From positions 620,001 through 684,000 of the forward strand of contig NZ_CP141590.1 of the NCBI RefSeq assembly GCF_035581365.1: a stretch of 64,000 nucleotides of DNA. The letters are read 5' to 3'. Positions 52,275-61,659 of the stretch are shown here, piece by piece. The DNA is from Tsuneonella sp. CC-YZS046 (lineage in GTDB: Bacteria; Pseudomonadota; Alphaproteobacteria; Sphingomonadales; Sphingomonadaceae). A model generated the notes under the pieces. It was not told the DNA's origin. It did not search any database and saw nothing but the letters and a program-made list of their open reading frames with translations. Both the position numbers and the translations under genes were made by a program. Every line of letters begins with the position of its first letter. Position 1 is the first letter of the stretch.

Positions 52275-54713
52275 ATGTCACTTGGGAAAAAGATGATCCT
52301 GGGCCTGGGAACGTCCGCCATGGCGATGGGATGGGCCGCCGCTGCCCATGGGCAGGAGACTGGTGGGTTGAACGAGATTATTGTGACGGCGCAGAAGCGC
52401 GAGCAGAGCCTGATGGATGTTGGTCAGACGCTGAGCGTGCTGTCTGGTGATGCGCTGGAGAAGCAGCGCATTCAGGGCGGGGAAGACCTGGCGATTGCGG
52501 TTCCGAGCCTGACCTTTGCGCGGTCGGACTACAACGTGCCGGTTTTCTCGCTGCGCGGGATCGGGTTCAACTCGAGCGCGCTGGGCGCCTATCCGGCGGT
52601 CAGCTTCTATCTCGACGAAGCGCCGCTGGCGTTTCCGATCACCGCCTCCAATCAGACCTTCGACCTGCAGCGGATCGAGGTGCTGAAGGGCCCGCAGGGC
52701 ACGCTGTTCGGCCAGAACTCGACCGGCGGCGCGATCAACCTGATCGCCAACAAGCCGACCGACAGCTTCGAGGCGGGGGTTTCGGCGACCTACGGCCGGT
52801 TCAACCTGTTCGAGTTCACCGGCCATGTCAGCGGGCCGCTGTCGGATACGGTGCGGGCGCGCTTTGCCGGACAGGCGCATGTGATGGACCCCTGGCAGAA
52901 GAGCTATACCCGGCCGTGGGACCGCAACGGGCGGGAAGAATACTTCGCCGGCCGCGGCATTCTCGAATGGGAACCGGACGACACCTTCAAGGCGACCCTC
53001 ACGGTGGCGGGCTGGAAGGACAAGTCCGAGCCTCAGGCGCTGGCGCTGGCCGGCACGAAGTATGCCTATACGCAATATCTGACGACGCCGCTTGGCGCTC
53101 CGGTGCTGGATCAGCCGCTCATCCCCACCAACCCGCGCTATGCCGACTGGGGCGGCCCGGTGGGACCGTCGGACAATGACTTCATCATGCAGTCCACCCC
53201 GACCCGGCTGTTCGCGGACCGCGACCAGATCCAGGGTTCGCTGCGGCTGGAATTCAGCCCGACCGACAATCTGCTGCTGACCTCGCTGTCGTCCTATGTC
53301 CGGTTCCGCCAGGAGATGGGCGCGTCGCGCAGCGGCTCGGCGATCCAGAACGAAGACCAGACCAGGATGGATGGCCGGATCGACAGCTTCTCGCAGGAAC
53401 TGCGGCTGGAGAATACCGGCAATAACGCATTGCACTGGGTGGTCGGCGTCAATTACGAGAACAGCAAGATCGCCGAAGACCAGCTGCAATCCTACGCCAA
53501 CAATACCAGCGCCATCAATTCCGGCATCTTCCAGAACGGCATCAAGAAGCACGATTCGATCGAGAACATCGCGGCATTCGCCAATCTGGAAGCCGAAATC
53601 ATTCCCCGGCTGACCGCCAAGGGCGGCATCCGCTACACCAAGTCGACCATCAAGAACAGGGCGTGCGGGACCGACGCCGGGGACGGCAACATCGCCAATG
53701 TCTTCAACTATCTGGGTGACCTGTTCAACGGCAACCTCAATCCCGACGGCAGCAGGATCAATCCCGATCTGTTCCCCTATATCCAGCCCGGCGATTGCTT
53801 CACGCACAATTACGCCCTGATCCCCGGGGAACAGTTCCGCGACACCTTGAAGGAAGACAATGTCTCGTGGCGGGTCGGCCTCGATTATCGTGCGACCGAC
53901 GAGTTGCTGCTCTACGGCAACGTCTCCAAGGGCTACAAGACGGGCAGCTTCCCGACCGGCTCCCCGGCCAGCTACGTCGGGCTGCAGCCGGTCACGCAGG
54001 AATCGGTGCTGGCCTATGAAATCGGCCTCAAGTCGGAACTGCTGGACCGCCGCCTGACGATCAATGCGGCCGGGTTCATCTACGACTATCGCGACAAGCA
54101 GGTCCAGGGCTCGATCAACGATGCGGTATGGGGCGCCTTGCCGCAGTTGCGCAACATCCCCAAGTCCAAGGTCAAGGGCGCGGAAATCGAAATCAACGCC
54201 GCCCCGGTGCGCGGGCTGAGCCTTTCCGCGTCGGCCACCTATCTGGATTCGGAGATCACCAGGATCGACCCGAACGAATACACGGCCGTCGGGCCGCTGG
54301 ACATGAACGGGCAGAAGCTGCCGCTGACCCCCAAGTGGTCTTACATGCTGGGCGGCGAATATACCTTCGATGCAGGCCGGATCAGCCCGTTCATCGGCGC
54401 CAACTGGCGCTGGGTCGGCAAGACCGACGCCACCCTCGGCGGTTCGATCACGGAAATTCCGGCGCTGCCAGCCGGCGGGCCGCAGAACCGGTTCCTTCCC
54501 GGCTATGATGCTCCCTTCACCATCGGCTCCTACGGATTGCTGAGCGGGCGGGCGGGCATCAACGGTCCGGACGACAGGTGGAGCCTGTATGTCTGGTGCG
54601 ACAACTGCACCAACAAATACTACTGGCTCAACGTCACCGTCGCCCAGGACAATATCTCCAGAGGTGTCGGCAGGCCCGCCACCTATGGCGTCACCGCTAC
54701 CTTCGACTTCTGA
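52275..54713 (+). CDS. TonB-dependent outer membrane receptor
   Basis: 812 aa. Signal peptide ending AHGQE, TonB-box-like NEIIVTAQKREQ, plug (VLKGPQGTLFGQNSTGGAINL) and 22-strand barrel ending in Phe (GVTATFDF). GGAGGAAAGAG precedes the ATG. Together with the VOC, Gfo/Idh and GST genes it suggests uptake of an aromatic or other hydrophobic compound rather than iron; no siderophore genes are nearby. Confidence 0.94.
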   Translation: MSLGKKMILGLGTSAMAMGWAAAAHGQETGGLNEIIVTAQKREQSLMDVGQTLSVLSGDALEKQRIQGGEDLAIAVPSLTFARSDYNVPVFSLRGIGFNSSALGAYPAVSFYLDEAPLAFPITASNQTFDLQRIEVLKGPQGTLFGQNSTGGAINLIANKPTDSFEAGVSATYGRFNLFEFTGHVSGPLSDTVRARFAGQAHVMDPWQKSYTRPWDRNGREEYFAGRGILEWEPDDTFKATLTVAGWKDKSEPQALALAGTKYAYTQYLTTPLGAPVLDQPLIPTNPRYADWGGPVGPSDNDFIMQSTPTRLFADRDQIQGSLRLEFSPTDNLLLTSLSSYVRFRQEMGASRSGSAIQNEDQTRMDGRIDSFSQELRLENTGNNALHWVVGVNYENSKIAEDQLQSYANNTSAINSGIFQNGIKKHDSIENIAAFANLEAEIIPRLTAKGGIRYTKSTIKNRACGTDAGDGNIANVFNYLGDLFNGNLNPDGSRINPDLFPYIQPGDCFTHNYALIPGEQFRDTLKEDNVSWRVGLDYRATDELLLYGNVSKGYKTGSFPTGSPASYVGLQPVTQESVLAYEIGLKSELLDRRLTINAAGFIYDYRDKQVQGSINDAVWGALPQLRNIPKSKVKGAEIEINAAPVRGLSLSASATYLDSEITRIDPNEYTAVGPLDMNGQKLPLTPKWSYMLGGEYTFDAGRISPFIGANWRWVGKTDATLGGSITEIPALPAGGPQNRFLPGYDAPFTIGSYGLLSGRAGINGPDDRWSLYVWCDNCTNKYYWLNVTVAQDNISRGVGRPATYGVTATFDF

Positions 54714-54729
54714 CGATCCAACAACGATC

Positions 54730-54767
54730 CGGGTTGATGCGGAAACCACGCTTTCCCCATCAACCCG
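54730..54767. terminator. Long hairpin after the TonB receptor
   Basis: Arms 54730-54739 and 54758-54767 pair perfectly (CGGGTTGATG/CATCAACCCG), continue past one C-C mismatch with GGAAA/TTTCC, and close on a 6-base loop. Confidence 0.6.
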
Positions 54768-54778
54768 ATAACCAATAT

Positions 54779-54813
54779 AACGGGCGCGATTGGCACAAAC
54801 CTTCGCGCCCGTT
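54779..54813. terminator. Second hairpin, terminator-like in both directions
   Basis: 11-bp stem AACGGGCGCGA/TCGCGCCCGTT with a 13-base loop, followed by TTTATAATT. It lies between the convergent TonB receptor and glutathione transferase genes. Confidence 0.65.
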
Positions 54814-54865
54814 TATAATTGCGGCCCGCTGGAGTTTTGCCCGGCTTGCCGCCGCTCTTTCTTCG

Positions 54866-55669
54866 TCAGAACCGCAAGGGCAGCGCCAGGTGCCGGTCGA
54901 GCACAGCATCGCGATGCTCGATCAGTATCCGGTCGATCGTGTCGCCAAGATCCGCGCCCATCGCTTCGCCCATGGCCCGATAGGCGTCCGGCATCGGGCA
55001 ATGTTCATGCCGCATCGGCGCCACGAGATTGGAAAAGCTGGTCCAGTAGATGTCGGCTGCCGTCAGACGGTCGCCGATCAGATAGGGGCTGCCTTTCCTG
55101 CGGTTTTCATGAAGTTGTTCCGCGAGAAGTTCCAGAATGGCGATCATCCGGGATTTCGCGCCGGCCGCGCTGCGGGACGGATCGCCGTAGCGGAACTGCA
55201 TCACGTCGACCTGTTCCCGGCTGAGGAAAACCGGCTCCGGGGATTTGCCGGCCAGGGCATCTTCCCAGGCCGCCATCTTGTATAGCCGGAAGTTCCAGCC
55301 CAGCCCGTCCTCGCCGCAGATCGCGCTGGAGAGGCCGAACATCTCCCACCGCAGTCTCTCGTCCTCGGGGATAAGGGAAGGCTGCGGCTGCAGCCGCTCG
55401 GCAAGCAGCAGGATCTCGTCCCAGCGCGAGCGGCTCCGTTCGCTGTCCAGCACCGCTACCGGGGCGGATTCCTGGCCGGTCCATTCTCGCAGGACCTTGT
55501 CCTCGCAGGCAATGGACTGCGCGACGGGCGTGTATCGAATGCCCTTGAGGTCCAGGATCATCTTGGCGGCCACGCTCCAGGGGCCGGGAAAGCCGGGGGA
55601 AAGCACCACCCGCAGGCCAGGCAGGCCGACCGCGTCCGGAATGGAAACATACTCCAGCATTCCGGTCAT
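54866..55669 (-). CDS. Glutathione S-transferase-like protein, divergent
   Basis: 267 aa. Thioredoxin-like N-terminus (VVLSPGFPGPWSVAAKMILDLKGIRYTPV) and an all-helical GST C-terminus (PYLIGDRLTAADIYWTSFSNLVAPM). The usual catalytic Tyr/Ser/Cys position is not obvious. The start at 55669 overlaps the stop of the next GST (ATGA), so the two are co-translated and may form a heterodimer. GST pairs occur in aryl-ether and dehalogenation pathways of sphingomonads; the reaction here is unknown. Confidence 0.8.
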   Translation of the reverse strand: MTGMLEYVSIPDAVGLPGLRVVLSPGFPGPWSVAAKMILDLKGIRYTPVAQSIACEDKVLREWTGQESAPVAVLDSERSRSRWDEILLLAERLQPQPSLIPEDERLRWEMFGLSSAICGEDGLGWNFRLYKMAAWEDALAGKSPEPVFLSREQVDVMQFRYGDPSRSAAGAKSRMIAILELLAEQLHENRRKGSPYLIGDRLTAADIYWTSFSNLVAPMRHEHCPMPDAYRAMGEAMGADLGDTIDRILIEHRDAVLDRHLALPLRF

Positions 55670-56346
55670 TCCCTTTGGTCGAACAGGAGCTTGCGCTGTT
55701 CGTCCGTGAAAGTCGGGGGTGGAGGGATCGTCGCATCCCGCATTGCCGCCTGCACCGCCGGTCGTGCCTCGATGGCGTGGAACCAGCGCGCCAGATGCGG
55801 AAATTCGTCGAGATCCAGCCCATGATGATCGCGAAAGAGAAGCCATGGCCAATTGATCATGTCGGCGATCGAATATTCCCCGGCGAGAAATGCACGATCC
55901 GCCAATTGCTTGTCGAGCAGGGCATACAGCCTGCGCGCCTCCTTTCCGAAGCGCTCGATCGCATAGGGCAGCTTCTCCGGCGCATAATTGCGGAAATGCC
56001 CGAACTGGCCCAAAGTCGGCCCCTGGGCCGACATCTGCCACATGATCCATTGCAGGGTGAGAGCCCGCTCCTGCCCGCCCGGCGCCAGAAAGCGCCCCGA
56101 CTTTTCGGCCAGATAGATGAGGATGGCCCCGGATTCAGCAACGCTGACCGGTTCTCCGCCTCCCGCCGGATCGGTGTCCACGATTGCAGGTATCCGGTTG
56201 TTGGGACTGATCTTCAGAAATTCCGGCTTGAATTGATCGCCGTTGAATATGTCGACAGCTATCCGGGTGCTCTCGAACCCCATTTCCTCGACCGCGACAG
56301 TCACCTTGTAGACATTGGGCGTCGCGCCATAATAGATATTGATCAT
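55666..56346 (-). CDS. Glutathione S-transferase, YfcG/YghU-like
   Basis: 226 aa GST of the nu-like class (disulfide-bond oxidoreductase group). N-terminal IYYGATPNVYKVTVAVEEMGFE, SPNNRIPAIVDTD (cis-Pro), SGAILIYLAEKSG; C-terminal SIADMINWPWLLFRDHHGLDL. The ATG at 56346 (GAGGAT just upstream) gives the family-like start; 10 codons further upstream are also open. Divergent from the LysR gene, with an inverted repeat between. Confidence 0.9.
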   Translation of the reverse strand: MINIYYGATPNVYKVTVAVEEMGFESTRIAVDIFNGDQFKPEFLKISPNNRIPAIVDTDPAGGGEPVSVAESGAILIYLAEKSGRFLAPGGQERALTLQWIMWQMSAQGPTLGQFGHFRNYAPEKLPYAIERFGKEARRLYALLDKQLADRAFLAGEYSIADMINWPWLLFRDHHGLDLDEFPHLARWFHAIEARPAVQAAMRDATIPPPPTFTDEQRKLLFDQRE

Positions 56347-56462
56347 ATCCTCAGCCCAGGCCGGCCTTTTCAGCATTCTGCGGAAAGACGCGTTTCCGGG
56401 GAAGCGCCTAATCCATTGGCTCGAGCATATGGATGATCGGAAGGCTTGCCTTATAGTTTATT

Positions 56463-56479
56463 CAGATAGGTGCTATCTG
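56463..56479. promoter_or_regulatory. Inverted repeat between GST and LysR genes
   Basis: CAGATAG-GTG-CTATCTG, perfect 7-bp arms, 114 bp upstream of the LysR start. A plausible LysR binding site controlling the divergent GST pair. Confidence 0.55.
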
Positions 56480-56576
56480 CGGGGCAGAAAGCCGGATGGC
56501 GCTGGTTTCTGGACGAGTGATGAGAAATCACTCGGGAAGCTAAATATAAGCCATTGATATAAATAGAAGAGGCGAG

Positions 56577-57569
56577 ATGGATATACGTCACCTGAGGTAT
56601 TTCGTCGCGATTGCGGACAATACCAGCCTCTTGAAGGCGAGCGAGCATCTCCATATCGCTCAATCTTCTCTCAGCGTTCACCTGGCCAATCTGGAAGCCG
56701 ACCTGGGGGTCAGGCTGATGGATCGCAACCGGAAGGGCGTGGAGCTTACCCCGGCGGGGAAAGCGTTCTACGAGAAAGCCCGGAACCTGTTGCGCCAATA
56801 TCGTGAAATGCGCGATGCCGTCAGCGGCTTTGCGGACACGCCCAGGGGCCGGGTTGCGATCGGCATGCCTTCCACGACCTCGGCGGTCATCGCGGGAGAG
56901 CTGTATGGCAGGCTGGCCGACAGCTTTCCGGAAGTGCGAGTCTATATCACGGATGCCGGAGCCGGCAGCATCTACGAATGGCTGCTGGACGGGCGGCTCG
57001 ATCTCGCGATCCTGTTTAGCGTTTCGGAGGATTCCAATCTGGATGTGACCCCGCTTTATCGCGAGGAGTTCTGCCTGGTCAGCCATGCGGATCATGCCTT
57101 GCCGGGCGAGGACGTGGATTTTGCATCGATCTTCGATTTGCCGCTGGTTTCCAGTTCCCACGCCACGACCTGGCGCAAGGTGCTGGATGAAATGGCCGAG
57201 CGCTTCGGCAAGAAGTTCGATCCCCTGCTTGAAACGGAATCCGTCGCCGTCCTGCTATCCATCCTGGCGACGGGGCGAGCGAGGTGTGTCCTGCCGCTTT
57301 CCTATGCCTCTGCTCAATTGTCCGGCCAATTATCCGGAATTCCCTTGGAATATCAGAGGCTCGTCAATCCGGAGCTGTGCGGCGCTGTATCCCTGGTGCA
57401 TCTTTCATCGGCACGGCTGAATGCGACCCAGCAAGCGGTCAAGGATGAGATCATCGGGATATTGGGCGGCCGGGAAGGGAAGGCGCCCAGCCTGGATGGT
57501 TCCTTCAAAATTCCGGTCATGCGCACCATGCCGACGCTTCCGCCACGGTTCTCGAAACTCGGCCGGTAG
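56577..57569 (+). CDS. LysR-family transcriptional regulator
   Basis: 330 aa. HTH at residues about 1-60 (MDIRHLRYFVAIADNTSLLK, HIAQSSLSVHLANLEADLGV), effector domain after about 90. The sequence resembles the CynR/NAC branch. AGAAGAGGCGAG precedes the ATG. Divergent from the GST pair. Confidence 0.9.
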   Translation: MDIRHLRYFVAIADNTSLLKASEHLHIAQSSLSVHLANLEADLGVRLMDRNRKGVELTPAGKAFYEKARNLLRQYREMRDAVSGFADTPRGRVAIGMPSTTSAVIAGELYGRLADSFPEVRVYITDAGAGSIYEWLLDGRLDLAILFSVSEDSNLDVTPLYREEFCLVSHADHALPGEDVDFASIFDLPLVSSSHATTWRKVLDEMAERFGKKFDPLLETESVAVLLSILATGRARCVLPLSYASAQLSGQLSGIPLEYQRLVNPELCGAVSLVHLSSARLNATQQAVKDEIIGILGGREGKAPSLDGSFKIPVMRTMPTLPPRFSKLGR

Positions 57570-57651
57570 GGCTGTTGCCGGCTCCGGCGGTTCAGAAGTG
57601 GGGCGTTGAAGCTCGATCGAGGACGCTTGACGCCAAGATGCGCGAAGGCGC

Positions 57652-58116
57652 TTAATCCTCCGTCGCAGGCTGCTCGTCGATGTGATGCTTGAGCGGCGAG
57701 AGCAGGCCGAATGTGGCCACAGTCACGATGCATATCATCAAGGCCACGTCGTAGCTGCCAAGGCCGACAGCCATCCCCATCGCTCCCGTCGCCCAGAGGC
57801 TTGCCGCTGTCGCCGTGCCGGATACGCTGGCTTTCGTTCGCAGGATCGCGCCGCCGCCGATGAAGCCCATGCCGGTTATGATGCCTTCGACTATCCGGGC
57901 CATGGCCTCCGGGTGGCCGACGGTGAGGCCTTCGGCGGCTTCCACGATCCCGCAACTGGCGACGGCGACGAGGGGAAAGGTCCGCAAGCCGGCGCTCCGC
58001 TCGGCCCTTTCGCGATTCCAGCCGATCGGCAAGGCAAAGAGATAGGCTGTGAGCAGCGCGACGAAATGCGGCAGAGGATTGAAGCCATTTGCCTGGAAAA
58101 ATTCTGCTAGCGTCAT
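57652..58116 (-). CDS. MgtC/SapB-family membrane protein
   Basis: 154 aa inner membrane protein with four to five helices. MgtC core: LTAYLFALPIGWNRERAERSAGLRTF, GIITGMGFIGGGAILR, ASLWATGAMGMAVGLG. The start at 58116 (MTLAEFFQANG) follows GAGAGGG. Family members act in magnesium-limited growth or acid and virulence responses; role here unknown. Confidence 0.9.
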   Translation of the reverse strand: MTLAEFFQANGFNPLPHFVALLTAYLFALPIGWNRERAERSAGLRTFPLVAVASCGIVEAAEGLTVGHPEAMARIVEGIITGMGFIGGGAILRTKASVSGTATAASLWATGAMGMAVGLGSYDVALMICIVTVATFGLLSPLKHHIDEQPATED

Positions 58117-58368
58117 GCGTCCCTCTCGCAGGCCGCCTGGATCGCCATGCCGCCTTTCGCATTCCAGCCTGAAGCCATAGCTGCGGCGTGGCAAGGAGCA
58201 ACATGGCAAAAGCCCGGCTCGCCGAAGGATGACACGGATTCCCCGAATTGCGCTTTCCCGCTCCGCTGCCCGCATTGGGCTTGTCTTGAAGCGGGCGACA
58301 CCCTATCCCGCCCCTCTGCTGCGCTCCGGGGTCCTTGCGTATCCCGCAGCGGTTGAAGTCGAGGTTTC

Positions 58369-59151
58369 TTGTCCCAGCCAGGCCGCGCTTTTCTCGCTTT
58401 CCTGCCCGAGCGGATGCGCGCGGGGCTTGGACGGCGGACGACGGGTCTTTTCGTCGCCCTGCTGCTCGAAGCGGGGCTGGTGCTTGTGCTGCTGACCCTT
58501 GGTTCCTCGATCACGCAGGACAAAAAGAGGGAAGTCAATTTGACGACCTTCGAACGAGCGCCCGATCGGGAAGATTCCAAGGCGCCTGAGGAGAGCAAGG
58601 CGCCCGATCCGAAACGGGCGGAGCGCCCGGCTGAACACAAGCCCACTCCCGAACAGGTGCAGCCGGAACCCGTGGAACGGCAACCGACGCCGCCAGCCGC
58701 CCCGATGATCCAGATCCCGCGCGATCAGATGGCCGCCGCCAACATAGCTACGATGCCGGCTCCACCCGCGCCGGCTGCCGCCAGCCAGCCCAAGATGGGG
58801 CCGCCCGACACCGGCAGCCCGGGCGACACGCCACGGGTCGGTGGATCGGGTCCGAACGGTGAGCCGCTCTATGCCGCCGCATGGTATCGCGAGCCTTACG
58901 ATGATGAGCTGCGCGGGTATCTTTCTACGTCCCGTGGACCGGGTTGGGGCATGATTATGTGCCGTACCGTGCCCAATTTCCGTGTCGAGGATTGCGTGGC
59001 TGTCGGCGAATATCCCGAAGATTCGGGCATCGCGCGCGCCGTGCTGGCGGCTGCCTGGCAGTTCCGCGTGCGTCCGCCAAGGGTCGGCGGGCGGACCATG
59101 GTTGGCGAATGGGTGCGGATCCGTATCGATTACGATCTGAAGCGACAGTAA
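58369..59151 (+). CDS. TonB-like energy transducer or periplasmic protein
   Basis: 260 aa. An N-terminal membrane helix (about residues 26-45, GLFVALLLEAGLVLVLLTLG), a long Pro/Glu/Lys-rich linker (about 55-150) and a C-terminal alpha/beta domain (FRVEDCVAVGEYPEDSGIARAVLAAAWQFRVRPPRVGG) fit the TonB layout. The C-terminal match is loose. It starts at TTG 58369 after GAGG; an ATG at 58414 is the alternative. Confidence 0.65.
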   Translation: MSQPGRAFLAFLPERMRAGLGRRTTGLFVALLLEAGLVLVLLTLGSSITQDKKREVNLTTFERAPDREDSKAPEESKAPDPKRAERPAEHKPTPEQVQPEPVERQPTPPAAPMIQIPRDQMAAANIATMPAPPAPAAASQPKMGPPDTGSPGDTPRVGGSGPNGEPLYAAAWYREPYDDELRGYLSTSRGPGWGMIMCRTVPNFRVEDCVAVGEYPEDSGIARAVLAAAWQFRVRPPRVGGRTMVGEWVRIRIDYDLKRQ

Positions 59152-59310
59152 TCGCGCTGCTTGGGTGTCGCGGCGCGTCTGATTTATGACTGAAATTTGA
59201 CATTTCCACATCCAATTTCCATCAAACGCCGGCTTGAGGGCGTGGCGCCGTTGTCTGTGGGGCCAAGTTCGTTTAGCCGCGGCGCCGTTAGCGGGTGGAG
59301 GGATAAGGTA

Positions 59311-60441
59311 ATGGCCAAGCGGCAAATCGCTGTGCTGCCCTACCGCGCCGACTCTCCCGCCGTCGATGCTACGATCCGCATTCTCCTCATTACGTCCCGT
59401 GGAAAGGGGCGATGGGTCGTGCCCAAGGGCAAGCCCATCGCAGGGCTTTCGCCCCATGCCAGCGCGGGAAGGGAGGCGGAGGAGGAAGCGGGCGTTCTGG
59501 GCGCTGCCTGCCCCACGCCGATCGGTTCCTATCGTTTTCGCAAGCGGCGGAGTTCCGGCGCGTCGGTCTGGACGGATGTGCTCGTATTCCCGTTCGCCGT
59601 CACCGAGGAACTCGAAAGCTGGAACGAGCAGCACGAACGTGAGCGGCGCTGGTTCACGCTCGCGGATGCGGCGCGGGCTGTGGACGAGGAAGACCTGCGG
59701 GCCTTGATCCGGAGTTTCGGGGCAAAGGAATTCCGGGCGGCGGCGCAGGGCAGGAAATTCATAACCGCGGTCGCGGACAAGACAGGGGTGAATGCTATGT
59801 TCGGATGGTTCCAGAAACTACTGCCCCAGCAAGGCAATTTCTTCGAACTGTTCGAGCAGCAGGCCGCCACCCTGGTGGCTGGAGCGGATGCCCTTGCCCG
59901 GCTGCTGCAGGGCGGGCCGGGCAAGTTCGCGCATATTCGCGAGATCGAGGAGCGCGAGCATGACGCCGACAACATCACACGGGAAGTCCTGCAGACCGTG
60001 CGCCGCACTTTCCTGACTCCGTTCGATCGCGGCGCGATCACCGATTTGATCGCGGCGATGGACGATGCCATCGACGAGATGCAGCAGACCGCAGGCGCGG
60101 TCGATCTTTACGAAATCTCGGAATTCGAGCCGGAAATGCGGGATATGGCTGGCATAATCGTCGATGCGGCGCGGCTGACGGCCGAAGCGATCCCGCTGCT
60201 GCGGAGGATTGCCGACAATGGAGTGCGCCTGCATGAGCTGACCGAGCGGCTCGTGCGGATGGAAGGTCACGCGGATGAAATCCATGCGGCGGGCCTCAGG
60301 CGGATATTCAAGGAAATCGGCGGCAGGGACCCCCTGCAATTCATTACTCGCCAGGAATTGTTCAAACGGCTGGAACGTGTGGTCGACCGGTTCGAGGATG
60401 TCGCGAACGAGATCGACGGCCTCGTGATCGATCATTCCTGA
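59311..60441 (+). CDS. Nudix hydrolase fused to DUF47 (PhoU-like) phosphate accessory protein
   Basis: 376 aa continuous frame. Residues 1-160 form a Nudix domain resembling diphosphoinositol-polyphosphate hydrolases. The box is G40-x5-L46-x7-REAEEEAGV, with the first Glu replaced by Leu but the metal-binding REUxEE intact. Residues 163-376 are a full DUF47 protein (MFGWFQKLLPQQGNFFELFE, RRTFLTPFDRGAITDLIAAMDDAIDEMQQTA), the family paired with Pit transporters. An internal ATG at 59797 has AGGGG 8 bases upstream, so DUF47 may also be made alone. It lies 13 bp before the Pit gene. Confidence 0.9.
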   Translation: MAKRQIAVLPYRADSPAVDATIRILLITSRGKGRWVVPKGKPIAGLSPHASAGREAEEEAGVLGAACPTPIGSYRFRKRRSSGASVWTDVLVFPFAVTEELESWNEQHERERRWFTLADAARAVDEEDLRALIRSFGAKEFRAAAQGRKFITAVADKTGVNAMFGWFQKLLPQQGNFFELFEQQAATLVAGADALARLLQGGPGKFAHIREIEEREHDADNITREVLQTVRRTFLTPFDRGAITDLIAAMDDAIDEMQQTAGAVDLYEISEFEPEMRDMAGIIVDAARLTAEAIPLLRRIADNGVRLHELTERLVRMEGHADEIHAAGLRRIFKEIGGRDPLQFITRQELFKRLERVVDRFEDVANEIDGLVIDHS

Positions 60442-60454
60442 CCCCGGCAAGAAC

Positions 60455-61456
60455 ATGGATCACAGCATCTCCTTGCCGCTGCTGGTCGGGCTGATCGGGC
60501 TGGCCCTGGCGTTCGACTTTCTCAACGGCCTGCATGATGCGGCGAATGCGATCGCCACCGTCGTTTCGACCCGCCTGCTATCCCCGCTGGCTGCCGTTGC
60601 CTTTGCGGCTTTCGGCAATTTCGCCGCTTACTGGGTTGTCGGGCTTCACGTCGCGGAAACGGTGGGCAAGGGGATCGTCGACAAGGATGTGGTGACGCCC
60701 GCCGTCGTCTTTGGCGCCTTGATCGGCGCGATGTTCTGGAATGTCCTGACCTGGCTCAAGGGGATTCCCTCGTCGTCGAGCCACGCGCTGATCGGCGGGC
60801 TTCTCGGGGCCGGCGTCACCCATGCCGGCCCGGCCGCGGTCGAGGTTTCCGGCACGCTCAAGACCGTGGCGGCGATCTTCCTTTCCCCTCTGATCGGCTT
60901 CGCCATCGCCATGCTGCTGATGCTGCTGACCAGCTGGCTTTTCCACGGCATACAATCGCGGCGGGTGAACAAGAGCTTCAAGGGACTGCACCTGATTTCA
61001 TCGGCCGCCTATTCGATTAGCCATGGCGGCAACGATGCGCAGAAGACCATGGGGATAATCGCCGTGCTGCTCTATTCCACGGGCCATATGGGCGGCGAGT
61101 TCCATGTGCCTCACTGGGTGGTGATCTCATGCTATATGGCGATTGCCATGGGCACGCTGGCCGGCGGCTGGAAGATCATCAAGACGATGGGCAGCAGGCT
61201 GACCAAGCTCAACCATCATTCGGGTTTCTGCGCATCGGCTGCCGGATCGGTGGTCGTGTTCAGCGCCAGCGCGATGGGAATCCCGATCTCCACGACCCAT
61301 GCGATCACCGGCGGCGTGGTAGGCACAGGGGCCGCGAGGCGGGCCAGCGCGGTGCGCTGGAGCGTGGCCAGCCGCGTGATCGTCGCCTGGTTCATCACCA
61401 TTCCGGCCAGCGCTGTGGTGGGCGCCCTGTTCTATTTGCTGACCCGCCTGTTTTGA
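60455..61456 (+). CDS. pit: Pit-type inorganic phosphate transporter
   Basis: 333 aa, about 10 membrane segments, low-affinity phosphate permease (PiT family). The duplicated signature is seen as FDFLNGLHDAANAIATVVSTR near the N-terminus and SHGGNDAQKTMGII plus GIPISTTHAITGGVVGTGAARRASAV near the C-terminus. Cotranscribed with the Nudix-DUF47 gene, its probable modulator. Confidence 0.95.
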   Translation: MDHSISLPLLVGLIGLALAFDFLNGLHDAANAIATVVSTRLLSPLAAVAFAAFGNFAAYWVVGLHVAETVGKGIVDKDVVTPAVVFGALIGAMFWNVLTWLKGIPSSSSHALIGGLLGAGVTHAGPAAVEVSGTLKTVAAIFLSPLIGFAIAMLLMLLTSWLFHGIQSRRVNKSFKGLHLISSAAYSISHGGNDAQKTMGIIAVLLYSTGHMGGEFHVPHWVVISCYMAIAMGTLAGGWKIIKTMGSRLTKLNHHSGFCASAAGSVVVFSASAMGIPISTTHAITGGVVGTGAARRASAVRWSVASRVIVAWFITIPASAVVGALFYLLTRLF

Positions 61457-61659
61457 GCCGCCGGGCCTGCGGGGGGGAAGCCCATAGGCAAAACATATGG
61501 GCGTTAGACTTCGATCTTATTTTTGCCGCGTGACAGATCATGCTCTAGGCCGATAGGAATGCTCAGGGCTTTTATCCTTGCGGATTCGCCCTGATGTCCG
61601 GCTTGTGCATCCCGATGCACCGATGGCGGGCAAGACAGATAACAGTTTGAGGATATGAC

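Noticed and set aside
52278-54749. 823-codon minus-strand frame opposite the second TonB receptor
   Set aside because: Shadow of the receptor gene; repetitive Val/Gly/Asp-rich translation without domains.
54775-54793. Possible fifth ATAACG box
   Set aside because: It is part of a terminator stem and does not match the rest of the box.
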